Source: Colias croceus
Taxonomy: Eukaryota; Arthropoda; Insecta; Lepidoptera; Pieridae
Direction of reading: 5' to 3'
Assembly: GCF_905220415.1 (NCBI RefSeq)
Contig: NC_059568.1
Location: 12,524,001 to 12,588,000, forward strand
DNA length: 64,000 nt
The notes beneath the pieces are model-generated. The model was given only the letters and a program-made list of their open reading frames with translations, did no database searches and was not told the origin of the DNA. Shown piece after piece: positions 1 through 9,449 of this stretch (the first letter of the stretch is position 1; every line of letters begins with the position of its first letter). A program made the position numbers and the translations under genes.

Positions 1-905
1 AGGCGATGGGTCCACCTTCCCTTGGTAGAGGTGTCCCATATCCGTTGCCACTTTTCTATACTCTTCCGTCTTTCTTCCGTTTTCAGCTCGGTCTTTGTGA
101 GTGCGGTGCCGCTCTTCTGGCGATAGTAAAGGTTCTTTCGTTCTTCTGTCAAGACTTCGATTGGCAGCATTCCAGAGATGACACATGATGACCTCTACAG
201 AAACAGTGCGGAATGCGCTGGCAATGCGTAGTGCGCTAACTCTGTACGTCGATACAACTTGACGTTTGGGCTGTTGCAGCTGCAGCGCATTTGACCAAAG
301 TGGGGCGCCATACAGGAGCACTGACGTCGTCACCGATGTTAGGAGCCTTCTCCTTTGTTGTTTAGGGCCTCCAATATTCGGCATTAGTCGGGATAGTGTT
401 GTTGCAACTACTGCTGCTTTAGTAGCGACATGTTCTGCATGCTTATTGAAGCTCAGGCGTGTGTCCAGCATTACTCCCAGGTAGCGAACGTATGGTTGCG
501 TTACGATCTCGTAATTACCGACTCTGAGTGAGGTTGTTTCTATCCGTTTCCTGCTAGTAATAAGTACGGCCTCGGTTTTGTGTTCAGCTAACTGCAGTCC
601 GGCCGATTTCATCCACTGACTAATTACTTGGAAGGTCCTATCGAAAGCCCAATTCAGTTCTTCCAAGTATTTGGCTACTACAACTACTGCTAGGTCATCA
701 GCAAATGCCACCAGTTGTGTTTCACTTGGTATCTCCGATTTGAGCAGTCCGTCATACATAACATTCCATAGAAGTGGACCTAACACTGAACCTTGTGGGA
801 CTCCTCCGGTGACGTTGTATTCTTTGGGTCCACTTTCAGTGTCATATATGAGGACCCTGTTTTTAAAATAGCTAGCTACTATGTCCCTAAGGTAATCTGG
901 CACTG
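1..905 (-). pseudogene. Non-LTR retrotransposon reverse transcriptase fragment (R1-clade-like)
   Basis: The complement encodes a LINE reverse transcriptase running from about 905 down past the window edge. In order it shows a YLRDIVASYFKNR segment, the VPQGSVLGPLLWN motif (about 770-804), the catalytic FADD box (codons at 694-705), a segment reading QLAEHKTEAVLI, then RYLGVMLD and LLYGAPLW, and an ALRIASAFRTVS region. At 172-195 the frame breaks: the expected CVISGMLPIEVL continuation lies one base out of frame, so the copy is dead. Upstream the coding sequence stops abruptly at the hexanucleotide array. The order of motifs fits R1-clade LINEs such as R1, TRAS and SART, but the exact family is an inference. 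The endonuclease domain and N-terminal RT are absent. Confidence 0.88.
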
Positions 906-2582
906 TCTGTGTCAGCGTCTGTGTCTGTCTATGTCGGTGTCTGTGTCTGTGTCGGTGTCTGTATCTGTGTCTGTGTCGGTGTCTGTGTCTGTGTCTGTGT
1001 CTGAGTCTGAGTCTGTGTCGGTGTCTGTGTCGGTGTCTGTGTCTGTGTCTGTGTCTGTGTCTGAGTCTGTGTCGGTGTCTGTGTCGGTGTCTGTGTCTGT
1101 GTCTGTGTCTGTGTCTGTGTCGGTGTCGGTGTCGGTGTCTGTGTCGGTGTCGGTGTCTGTGTCTGTGTCTGTGTCTGTGTTGGTGTCTGTGTCTGTGTCG
1201 GTGTCTGTCTGTGTCTGTATCTGTGTCTGTGTCGGTGTTTGTGTCTGTGTCTGAGTCTGTCTGTGTCTGTGTCTGTGTCTGTGTCTGTGTCTGTGTCGGT
1301 GTTTGTGTCTGTGTCGGTGTCTGTGTCTGTGTCGGTGTCGGTGTCTGTGTCTGTGTCGGTGTCGGTGTCCGTGTCTGTGTCTGAGTCTGTGTCTGTGTCT
1401 GTGTCTGTGTCGGTATCGGTGTCTGTCTGTGTCTGTGTCTGTGTCAGCGTCTGAGTCTGTGTCTGTGTCTGTGTCTGTGTCTGTGTCAGCGTCTGTGTCT
1501 GTGTCGGTGTCGGTGTCTGTGTCCGTGTCTGTGTCTGAGTCTGTGTCTGTGTCTGTGTCTGTGTCGGTATCGGTGTCTGTCTGTGTCTGTGTCTGTGTCA
1601 GCGTCTGAGTCTGTGTCTGTGTCTGTGTCTGTGTCAGCGTCTGTGTCTGTGTCGGTGTCGGTGTCTGTGTCTGTGTCTAAGTCTGTGACTGTGTCTGTGT
1701 CAGCGTCTGTGTCTGTCTGTGTCTGTGTCTGTGTCGGTGTCGGTGTCTGTGTCTGTGTCTGAGTCTGTGTCTGTGTCTGTGTCTGTGTCGGTGTCTATAT
1801 CTGTGTCTGTGTCGGTGTCTGTGTCTGTGTCTGAGTCTGTGTCTGTGTCTGTGTCGGCGTCAGTGTCTGTGTCTGTGTCTGAGTCTGTGTCTGTGTCTGA
1901 GTCTGTGTCTGTGTCTGTGTCTGTGTCTGTGTCGGTGTCTGTGTCTGTGTCTGTGTCTGTGTCTGTGTCTGATTCTGTGTCTGTGTCGGTGTCTTTGTCT
2001 GTGTCGGTGTCTGTGTCTGAGTCTGTGTCAGTGTCTGAGTCTGTTTCTGTGTCAGTGTCTGTGTCGGTGTCTGTGTCTGTGCCTGTGTCTGAGTCTGTGT
2101 CTGTGTCTGTATCTGTGTTTGTGTCCGTGTCTGTGTCTGAGTCTGTGTCGGTGTCAGTGTCTGTGTCGGTGTCTGTGTCTGTGTCTGAGTCTGTGTCTGT
2201 GTCTGTATCTGTGTCTGTGTCCGTGTCTGTGTCTGAGTCTGTGTCGGTGTCAGTGTCTGTGTCGGTGTCTGTGTCTGTGTCTGAGTCTGAGTCTGTGTCT
2301 GTATCGGTGTCTGTGTCTGTGTCTGTGTCTGAGTCTGTGTCTGTGTCTGTGTCTGATTCTGTGTCTGTGTCTGTGTCTGTGTCTGTGTCGGTGTCTGTGT
2401 CTGTGTCGGTGTCTGTGTCTGTGTCTGTTTCTGTGTCTGTGTCTGTGTTGGTGTCTGTGTCGGTGTCTGTCTGTGTCTGTGTCTGTGTCAGCGTCTGTGT
2501 CTGTGTCTGTGTCTGTGTCTGTGTCTGAGTCTGTTTCTGTGTCAGTGTCTGTGTCTGTGTCAGCGTCTGTGTCTGTGTCGGT
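901..2582. repeat. Hexanucleotide array 1, (TCTGTG/TCGGTG)n with variants
   Basis: About 1.7 kb of near-perfect 6-bp units, roughly 280 copies. TCTGTG and TCGGTG dominate, with scattered TCAGCG, TCTGAG, TCCGTG, TCTGAT and TTTGTG variants and a few 4-bp units (TCTG) that shift phase. The plus strand reads as a Val-Ser dipeptide repeat and the minus strand as Thr-Asp. There is no start context, no non-repeat domain and no splice signal, so this is not a gene. TCTGAG-bearing blocks recur at intervals, for example in 2080-2290, which suggests expansion by block duplication as well as slippage. It directly abuts the broken reverse transcriptase. Confidence 0.97.
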
Positions 2583-2710
2583 TAGGGCATGCACCCGGGT
2601 TTGCCCGGTTCCGAAAAACCCGGGTAAACCCGGGTTTTTTGAAGATCTTGAGAACCGGGTCTGAATAGCTTGAAACCCGGTTCTCCCGGTTCCGACCAAA
2701 ATATTAAAAT
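2583..2710. mobile_element. CCCGGG-rich segment resembling a DNA transposon terminus
   Basis: Immediately right of array 1, the motif ACCCGGG, CCCGGGT or close variants (CCCGGTT, ACCGGGT) recurs in both orientations about nine times within 110 bp, starting at TTAGGGCATGCACCCGGG. Dense subterminal motifs in both orientations, next to a (T)AGGG end, are typical of hAT-superfamily termini. No second terminus, target duplication or transposase was found, so the class assignment is tentative. Confidence 0.35.
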
Positions 2711-2839
2711 ATAAAGTATTATTTATATTTTGCTGCAACGTCAGACTCACGTGCATCGCGAATTTTCGTGCCACGCCTCAAGCGTGGCTCTGATTGGTTG
2801 TCTAACCTTAGATGCTATAAGTTTCCTACGGATGTATTA

Positions 2840-3290
2840 CCAAAAAAAATTAGGCTTCAAAAATGACAAAAAGTAGGCTACTGAAATATTTTCATTAGAT
2901 TTGTCGTGAATTTGGTTTGGTTCAATCTAAGGTTTCATAATATATTTTATTCATATTATGTTTTTGTTTTTGGTATCAAGCTGAAATTTATATCGAATAC
3001 TCAAGTCTTCGGTCCCTTGATGCTGTAAAAAAGTCAAACTCACAAGCCAACGCATCAAAAGATACAGACGTAAATGCTGTAAATTTTCGAAAATTTCGAC
3101 ATTCGCATGGGACTCTAAACCTACAGGGTACTTCTCATGAACACAGAGCCTCTAAATTTGGTAAAAGTAACGTCTTATAACACAGATAAATAAAAAATTG
3201 CTAGAAACATATATTTTCAAAGTTACAACAATATAAAAAATAGGTTCGGAGCGCGAGTCCGACTCGCACTTGGCCGGTTTTTTGCTTTAC
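2840..3290 (-). mobile_element. Dispersed lepidopteran repeat, 5' portion, reverse orientation
   Basis: Read on the minus strand from 3290, the segment starts AAAAAACCGGCCAAGTGCGA and continues GTCGGACTCGCGC. It then runs through an AT-rich body with the phrases ACAGCATCAAGGGACC and ATTTCAGCTTGATACC. The AAGTGCGAGTCGGACTCGCGC block is a very common interspersed repeat in moths and butterflies and is probably derived from a LINE. A related plus-strand copy with GTGCGAGTCAG...GAGGGTTCCGTAA lies near 32545. No coding sequence is present. Confidence 0.5.
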
Positions 3291-3420
3291 AGTTTACAGT
3301 CATGGGCGTAGCTAGCCATGGGCTCAAGGTGGGGCAACAATAAAAAAATAATATGTAACTAGCAACTGTATGTACCCAAAGTCATATCCAGGTCTTCGAA
3401 CCTCAAATGCCGGTGGCACG

Positions 3421-3458
3421 GCCGGCGGCGCAGCACGGCCGGCGGCTGCGCCGCCGGC
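3421..3458. repeat. Perfect 13-bp GC inverted repeat at minisatellite edge
   Basis: GCCGGCGGCGCAG at 3421-3433 is exactly complementary to CTGCGCCGCCGGC at 3446-3458, with 12 bp between. The stem is entirely G/C apart from one A-T pair. It sits directly at the left edge of the 12-bp minisatellite. Confidence 0.9.
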
Positions 3459-4810
3459 ATTTGCGAAGGCATTTGCGAAGGCATTTGCGAAGGCATTTGC
3501 GAAGGCATTTGCGAAGGCATTTGCGAAGGCATTTGCGAAGGCATTTGTGAAGGCATTTGCGAAGGCATTTGCGAAGGCATTTGCGAAGGCATTTGCGAAG
3601 GCATTTGCGAAGGCATTTGCGAAGGCATTTGCGAGGGCATTTGCGAAGGCATTTGCGAGGGCATTTGCGAGGGCATTTGCAAGGGCATTTGCGAAGGTAT
3701 TTGCGTAGGCATTTGCGTACGCGCTTGCGAACGCGCTTGCGAATGCGCCTGCGAACGCGCCTGCGAACGCGCCTGCGAACGCGCCTGCGCGAACGCGCTT
3801 GCGAACGCGCCTGTGAACGCGTCTGCGAACGCGCCTGCGAACGCGCCTGCGAACGCGCCTGCGAACGCGCCTGCGAACGCGCCTGCGAACGCGCCTGCGA
3901 ACGCGCCTGCGAACGCGCCTGCGAACGCGCCTGCGAACGCGCCTGCGAACGCGCCTGCGAACGCGCCTGCGAACGCGCCTGCGAACGCGCCTGCGAACGC
4001 GCCTGCGCGAACGCGCCTGTGAACGCGTCTACGAACGCGCCTGCGAACGCGCCTGCGAACGCGCCTGCGAACGCGCCTGCGAACGCGCCTGCGAACGCGC
4101 CTGCGAACGCGCCTGCGAACGCGCCTGCGAACGCGCCTGCGAACGCGCCTGCGAACGCGCCTGCGAACGCGCCTGCGAACGCGCTTGCGAACGCGCTTGC
4201 GAACGCGCTTGCGAACGCGCTTGCGAACGCGCTTGCGAACGCGCTTGCGAAAGCGCCTGCGAACGCGCCTGCGAACGCGCCTGCGAACGCGCCTGCGAAC
4301 GCGCCTGCGAACGCGCCTGCGAACGCGCCTGCGAACGCGCCTGCGAACGCGCCTGCGAACGCGCCTGCGAACGCGCCTGCGAACGCGCCTGCGAACGCGC
4401 CTGCGAACGCGCCTGCGAACGCGCCTGCGAACGCGCCTGCGAACGCGCCTGCGAACGCGCCTGCGAACGCGCCTGCGAACGCGCCTGCGAACGCGCCTGC
4501 GAACGCGCCTGCGAACGCGCCTGCGAACGCGCCTGCGAACGCGCCTGCGAACGCGCCTGCGAACGCGCCTGCGAACGCGCCTGCGAACGCGCCTGCGAAC
4601 GCGCCTGCGAACGCGCCTGCGAACGCGCCTGCGAACGCGCCTGCGAACGCGCCTGCGAACGCGCCTGCGAACGCGCCTGCGAACGCGCATGCGAACGCTC
4701 TTGCGAACGCGCTTGCGAACGCGCTTGCGAACGCGCTTGCGAACGCGCTTGCGAACGCGCTTGCGAACGCGCTTGCGAACGCATTTGCGATGGCATTTGC
4801 GATGGCATCT
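3459..4810. repeat. GC/CpG-rich 12-bp minisatellite
   Basis: About 110 tandem 12-bp units in ordered subdomains. The first is GCATTTGCGAAG (about 3459-3712, some with GAGG), followed by a short transition and then GCGCCTGCGAAC (about 3744-4188). Next come about six GCGCTTGCGAAC units (about 4185-4250), another long GCGCCTGCGAAC run to about 4690, more GCGCTTGCGAAC, and finally GCATTTGCGATG near 4780-4805. A 14-nt unit carrying two extra bases occurs at about 3781 and again about 218 bp later (about 3999). Each is followed by GTGAAC and GCGTCT variants, showing a higher-order duplication. All frames are open because 12 is divisible by 3 and the unit has no stop. I judge it non-coding. Confidence 0.96.
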
Positions 4811-4857
4811 TCTTTACCTTGAAAACTTTTTTATAACACTCACTTTATTCTGTGTAA

Positions 4858-5026
4858 TCTAATATATAAAAATCAATGCCACTTTTCGTTGTAATTCCAT
4901 AACTCGAGAACGGCTGAACCGATTTCGATAATTCTTTTTTTATTATATTCCTTGAAGTACGAGGATGGTTCTTATGTAGAGAAAACGTTAATATGTACCA
5001 CGGGCGAAGCCGGGGCGGACCGCTAG
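4858..5026 (+). mobile_element. Non-autonomous Helitron-like element, 169 bp
   Basis: It starts with TC after an A (4857) and ends in CTAG before a T (5027), the insertion rule for Helitrons. The 3' end carries CCACGGGCGAAGCCGGGGCG just before the CTAG. The body includes AACGGCTGAACCGATTTCGA, a phrase shared by many lepidopteran Helitron families. No coding capacity is present; mobilisation would require a replicase from elsewhere. Confidence 0.72.
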
Positions 5027-5036
5027 TATTTTCTGA

Positions 5037-5070
5037 AAGTTAAGTTAAGTTAAGTTAAGTTAAGTTAAGT
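5037..5070 (+). repeat. (GTTAA)n pentanucleotide tract
   Basis: About seven units of AAGTT, directly between the Helitron-like element and hexanucleotide array 2. The unit differs from the insect telomere repeat TTAGG. Confidence 0.92.
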
Positions 5071-6450
5071 CAGTGTCGGTGTCTGTGTCTGAGTCTGTGT
5101 CTGTGTCAGCGTCTGTGTCTGTGTCGGTGTCTGTGTCTGTCTCTGTGTCTGTGTTGGTCTCTGTGTCTGTGTCGGTGTCTGTCTGTGTCTGTGTCTGTGT
5201 CAGCGTCTGTGTCTGTGTCTGTGTCGGTGTCGGTGTCTGTGTCTGTGTCGGTGTCGGTGTCTGTGTCTGTGTCAGCGTCTGTGTCGGTGTCGGTGTCTGT
5301 GTCTGTGTCAGCGTCTGTGTCTGTGTCTGTGTCGGTGTCGGTGTCTGTGTCGGTGTCGGTGTCGGTGTCGGTGTCTGTGTCTGTGTCGGTGTCGGTGTCT
5401 GTGTCTGTGTCGGTGTCGGTGTCGGTGTCGGTGTCTGTGTCGGTGTCTGTGTCGGTGTCTGTGTCGGTGTCTGTGTCGGTGTCTGTGTCGGTGTCGGTGT
5501 CTGTGTCTGTGTCTGTGTCTGTGTCTGTGTCTGTGTCTGTGTCTGTGTCTGTGTCTGTGTCTGTGTCTGTGTCTGTGTCTGTGTCTGTGTCAGTGTCTGT
5601 GTCAGTGTCTGTGTCTGTGCCTGTGTCTGTGTCTGTGTCTGTGTCGGTGTCTGCGTCGGTGTCTGCGTCTGTGTCTGGTTCTGTGTCTGTGTCTGTGTCG
5701 GTGTCTGTGTCTGTGTCTGTGTCTGTGTCGGTGTCTGTGTCTGTGTCGGTGTCTGTGTCTGTATCGGTGTCTGTGTCTGTGTCTGTGTCTGTGTCGGTGT
5801 CTGTGTCTGAGTCTGTGTCTGTGTCTGATTCTGTGTCTGTGTCTGATTCTGTGTCTGTGTCTGTGTCTGAGTCTGTGTCTGTGTCTGTAGTGGTGTCTGT
5901 GTCGGTGTCTGTCTGTGTCTGTGTCTGTGCCTGTGTCTGTGTCTGTGTCGGTGTCTGCGTCTGTGTCTGGTTCTGTGTCTGTGTCGGTGTCTGTGTCTGT
6001 GTCTGTGTCGGTGTCTGTGTCTGTGTCTGTGTCGGTGTCTGTGTCTGTGTCTGTGTCGGTGTCTGTGTCGGTGTCGGTGGTCGGTGTCTGTGTCTGTGTC
6101 TGTGTCTGTGTCTGTCTCTGTGTCTGTGTCTGTGTCGGTGTCGGTGTCTGTGTCTGTGTCTGTGTCGGTGTCTGTGTCTGTGTCGGTGTCTGTGTCTGTG
6201 TCGGTGTCTGTGTCTGTGTCGGTGTCTGTGTCTGTGTCGGTGTCGGTGTCTGTGTCTGTGTCTGTGTCTGTGTCTGTGTCGGTGTTTGTGTCTGTGTCTG
6301 TGTCTGTGTCTGTGTCTGTGTCGGTGTCGGTGTCTGTGTCTGTGTCTGTGTCTGTGTCTCTGTCTGTGTCTGTGTCTGTCTGTGTCTGTGTCGGTGTCTG
6401 TGTCGGTGTCGGTGTCTGTGTCTGTGTCGGTGTCTGTGTCGGTGGTCGGT
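5071..6450. repeat. Hexanucleotide array 2, (TCTGTG/TCGGTG)n
   Basis: Same unit family as array 1, including TCAGCG variants in its left third (5100-5320). From about 5325 rightwards its pattern of TCTGTG/TCGGTG variants, the TCTGGT and TGCCTG islands, GTAGTGG (about 5888) and GGTCGG (about 6079) is repeated almost exactly in array 3. The long Val-Ser and Thr-Asp frames are repeat artefacts. Confidence 0.97.
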
Positions 6451-7391
6451 CAGCCACATATTTTGACTAAGGAGTAGAGTTTGTGAATTTAGGCCTTGTA
6501 GAGTTAGGGCGTGTAGTGTTTAGAAGCTTGGCTCTACATTAGATCTGATAACTTTTTGACAGTGCGAGTCATATGGGTGATCCTGCATGGGTTGGCAACA
6601 TTTTACATGAAAATGTTTTTGGCGGGATTTCATTTCTTTTTGTTAGTTGTTTGTAACAAAAAAATTTTATATTTTTTTCTTCTTTTTTTGGGGTGTATTT
6701 CTTGCACACCAGAGACGCCTTTTTTATAGCCCACTCTCTTATTTTTTCTTATTCTTAATTTTTTTTTTATTTTTAGCTACTGTGTGGACGTAAGAGGCAG
6801 GAGACGTTCGCAACACTTCTATTCATATTTATATGATCTGATCTGAAGTAATGTCTCGATATATCTTGCATGTCGATTAAATTTTTAAATATTTTTTTTA
6901 ACAAGGAGTACCTATACATATATATATCTAGGGGAACCAAGTTTTAGATTATTATATTAGACCTCTAGCGTCATCAAAATTTAATTTAAAATTACAGGTC
7001 TCATACAAACTCCCATCCCCTAGTTTAAGGGGTTGGGGGATGAAAGTTACAAGTTTTATAATTTTTTTGTTGTTTGTGTGCTAATACTAGCTTACATACA
7101 AAATTTCAGCTTTCTAGGACATTAGGAAATACCTTAAGAATTTTGATGATCATCAGTGAGTCAGTGACGAAATTAGCGTTTTTTAGATATAAATAAAATC
7201 TGAAATATAAAAGCTAATGTAATTAAAACTTAATATATTCAATAAGTCCGCTATTGAAAATATATCCCGAAAATTTTGTTGATCTAGCATAATCCAAACC
7301 CAAGTTATGAGGGTTCAAAAAAACGTCGAAGCGCTTCGAGAAAAGATAGGTAGTGCCCGTGCGCTTCGCTTTCTTCTTTGGCTAGTCTTGG
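5325..7391. repeat. Tandem duplication copy 1 (array 2 plus 0.94 kb flank)
   Basis: The block includes most of array 2 and the unique flank 6451-7391, ending in GGCTAGTCTTGG. It is repeated head-to-tail at 7392-9428 with an offset of 2,037 bp in the flank and 2,031 bp in part of the array, so copies differ by single 6-bp units inside the array. In the unique flank I found only about three substitutions: CACACCAGAG/CACATCAGAG near 6705, GACGTTCGCA/GACGTTTGCA near 6805 and ATAGGTAGT/ATAGGCAGT near 7348. The left boundary lies inside the array and is approximate. Confidence 0.93.
6451..7391. other. Non-coding flank of array 2 (copy 1)
   Basis: AT-rich sequence with no supportable gene. Part of it (7085-7190, around TTTCAGCTTTCTAGGACATT and GATGATCATCAGTGAGTCAG) resembles interspersed insect repeats, but I cannot name the family. 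The palindrome CGAAGCGCTTCG lies near 7327. Confidence 0.6.
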
Positions 7392-9428
7392 GTCTGTGTC
7401 GGTGTCGGTGTCTGTGTCGGTGTCGGTGTCGGTGTCTGTGTCTGTGTCGGTGTCGGTGTCTGTGTCTGTGTCGGTGTCGGTGTCGGTGTCGGTGTCTGTG
7501 TCGGTGTCTGTGTCGGTGTCTGTGTCGGTGTCTGTGTCGGTGTCTGTGTCGGTGTCGGTGTCTGTGTCTGTGTCTGTGTCTGTGTCTGTGTCTGTGTCTG
7601 TGTCTGTGTCTGTGTCTGTGTCAGTGTCTGTGTCAGTGTCTGTGTCTGTGCCTGTGTCTGTGTCTGTGTCTGTGTCGGTGTCTGCGTCGGTGTCTGCGTC
7701 TGTGTCTGGTTCTGTGTCTGTGTCTGTGTCGGTGTCTGTGTCTGTGTCTGTGTCTGTGTCGGTGTCTGTGTCTGTGTCGGTGTCTGTGTCTGTGTCGGTG
7801 TCTGTGTCTGTGTCTGTGTCTGTGTCGGTGTCTGTGTCTGAGTCTGTGTCTGTGTCTGATTCTGTGTCTGTGTCTGATTCTGTGTCTGTGTCTGTGTCTG
7901 AGTCTGTGTCTGTGTCTGTAGTGGTGTCTGTGTCGGTGTCTGTCTGTGTCTGTGTCTGTGCCTGTGTCTGTGTCTGTGTCGGTGTCTGCGTCTGTGTCTG
8001 GTTCTGTGTCTGTGTCGGTGTCTGTGTCTGTGTCTGTGTCGGTGTCTGTGTCTGTGTCTGTGTCGGTGTCTGTGTCTGTGTCTGTGTCTGTGTCGGTGTC
8101 TGTGTCGGTGTCGGTGGTCGGTGTCTGTGTCTGTGTCTGTGTCTGTCTCTGTGTCTGTGTCTGTGTCGGTGTCGGTGTCTGTGTCTGTGTCTGTGTCGGT
8201 GTCTGTGTCTGTGTCGGTGTCTGTGTCTGTGTCGGTGTCTGTGTCTGTGTCGGTGTCTGTGTCTGTGTCGGTGTCGGTGTCTGTGTCTGTGTCTGTGTCT
8301 GTGTCTGTGTCGGTGTTTGTGTCTGTGTCTGTGTCTGTGTCTGTGTCTGTGTCGGTGTCGGTGTCGGTGTCTGTGTCTGTGTCTGTGTCTGTGTCTCTGT
8401 CTGTGTCTGTGTCTGTCTGTGTCTGTGTCGGTGTCTGTGTCGGTGTCGGTGTCTGTGTCTGTGTCGGTGTCTGTGTCGGTGGTCGGTCAGCCACATATTT
8501 TGACTAAGGAGTAGAGTTTGTGAATTTAGGCCTTGTAGAGTTAGGGCGTGTAGTGTTTAGAAGCTTGGCTCTACATTAGATCTGATAACTTTTTGACAGT
8601 GCGAGTCATATGGGTGATCCTGCATGGGTTGGCAACATTTTACATGAAAATGTTTTTGGCGGGATTTCATTTCTTTTTGTTAGTTGTTTGTAACAAAAAA
8701 ATTTTATATTTTTTTCTTCTTTTTTTGGGGTGTATTTCTTGCACATCAGAGACGCCTTTTTTATAGCCCACTCTCTTATTTTTTCTTATTCTTAATTTTT
8801 TTTTTATTTTTAGCTACTGTGTGGACGTAAGAGGCAGGAGACGTTTGCAACACTTCTATTCATATTTATATGATCTGATCTGAAGTAATGTCTCGATATA
8901 TCTTGCATGTCGATTAAATTTTTAAATATTTTTTTTAACAAGGAGTACCTATACATATATATATCTAGGGGAACCAAGTTTTAGATTATTATATTAGACC
9001 TCTAGCGTCATCAAAATTTAATTTAAAATTACAGGTCTCATACAAACTCCCATCCCCTAGTTTAAGGGGTTGGGGGATGAAAGTTACAAGTTTTATAATT
9101 TTTTTGTTGTTTGTGTGCTAATACTAGCTTACATACAAAATTTCAGCTTTCTAGGACATTAGGAAATACCTTAAGAATTTTGATGATCATCAGTGAGTCA
9201 GTGACGAAATTAGCGTTTTTTAGATATAAATAAAATCTGAAATATAAAAGCTAATGTAATTAAAACTTAATATATTCAATAAGTCCGCTATTGAAAATAT
9301 ATCCCGAAAATTTTGTTGATCTAGCATAATCCAAACCCAAGTTATGAGGGTTCAAAAAAACGTCGAAGCGCTTCGAGAAAAGATAGGCAGTGCCCGTGCG
9401 CTTCGCTTTCTTCTTTGGCTAGTCTTGG
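7392..9428. repeat. Tandem duplication copy 2 (array 3 plus flank)
   Basis: Second copy of the 2-kb unit. The junction CTAGTCTTGG|GTCTGTG at 7391/7392 joins the flank end directly to the hexanucleotide array. Copy 2 continues at 9428/9429 into the presumed original flank, CGGGGGCACTACC. Array 3 (7392-8488) has one fewer TCGGTG unit near its left end and a shorter pure TCTGTG run than array 2. Confidence 0.93.
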
Positions 9429-9429
9429 C

Positions 9430-9449
9430 GGGGGCACTACCGTGCCCCC
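9430..9449. repeat. Perfect 8-bp-stem hairpin at duplication breakpoint
   Basis: GGGGGCAC, loop TACC, GTGCCCCC. It starts two bases after the end of duplication copy 2, so it abuts the ancestral breakpoint. Confidence 0.9.

Noticed and set aside
793..2774. Long Val-Ser, Thr-Asp and Cys-Leu repeat reading frames in array 1
   Set aside because: Hexanucleotide units without stop codons open several frames on both strands; there is no non-repeat domain or plausible promoter.
3459..4810. CRISPR-like array
   Set aside because: Units are contiguous with no unique spacers, and the sequence is eukaryotic.
3359..4862. Long frames reading RRRV, QARS, APAN, AFAK in the 12-bp minisatellite
   Set aside because: All frames stay open because the unit is 12 nt and stop-free, and 2-nt insertions shift frame freely, which is not expected of coding sequence.
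5037..5070. Telomere-type repeat
   Set aside because: The unit is GTTAA, not the insect TTAGG, and the tract is only about seven units long.
5060..8514. Frames of 128-465 codons across arrays 2 and 3
   Set aside because: Same hexanucleotide artefact; duplicated with the 2-kb unit.
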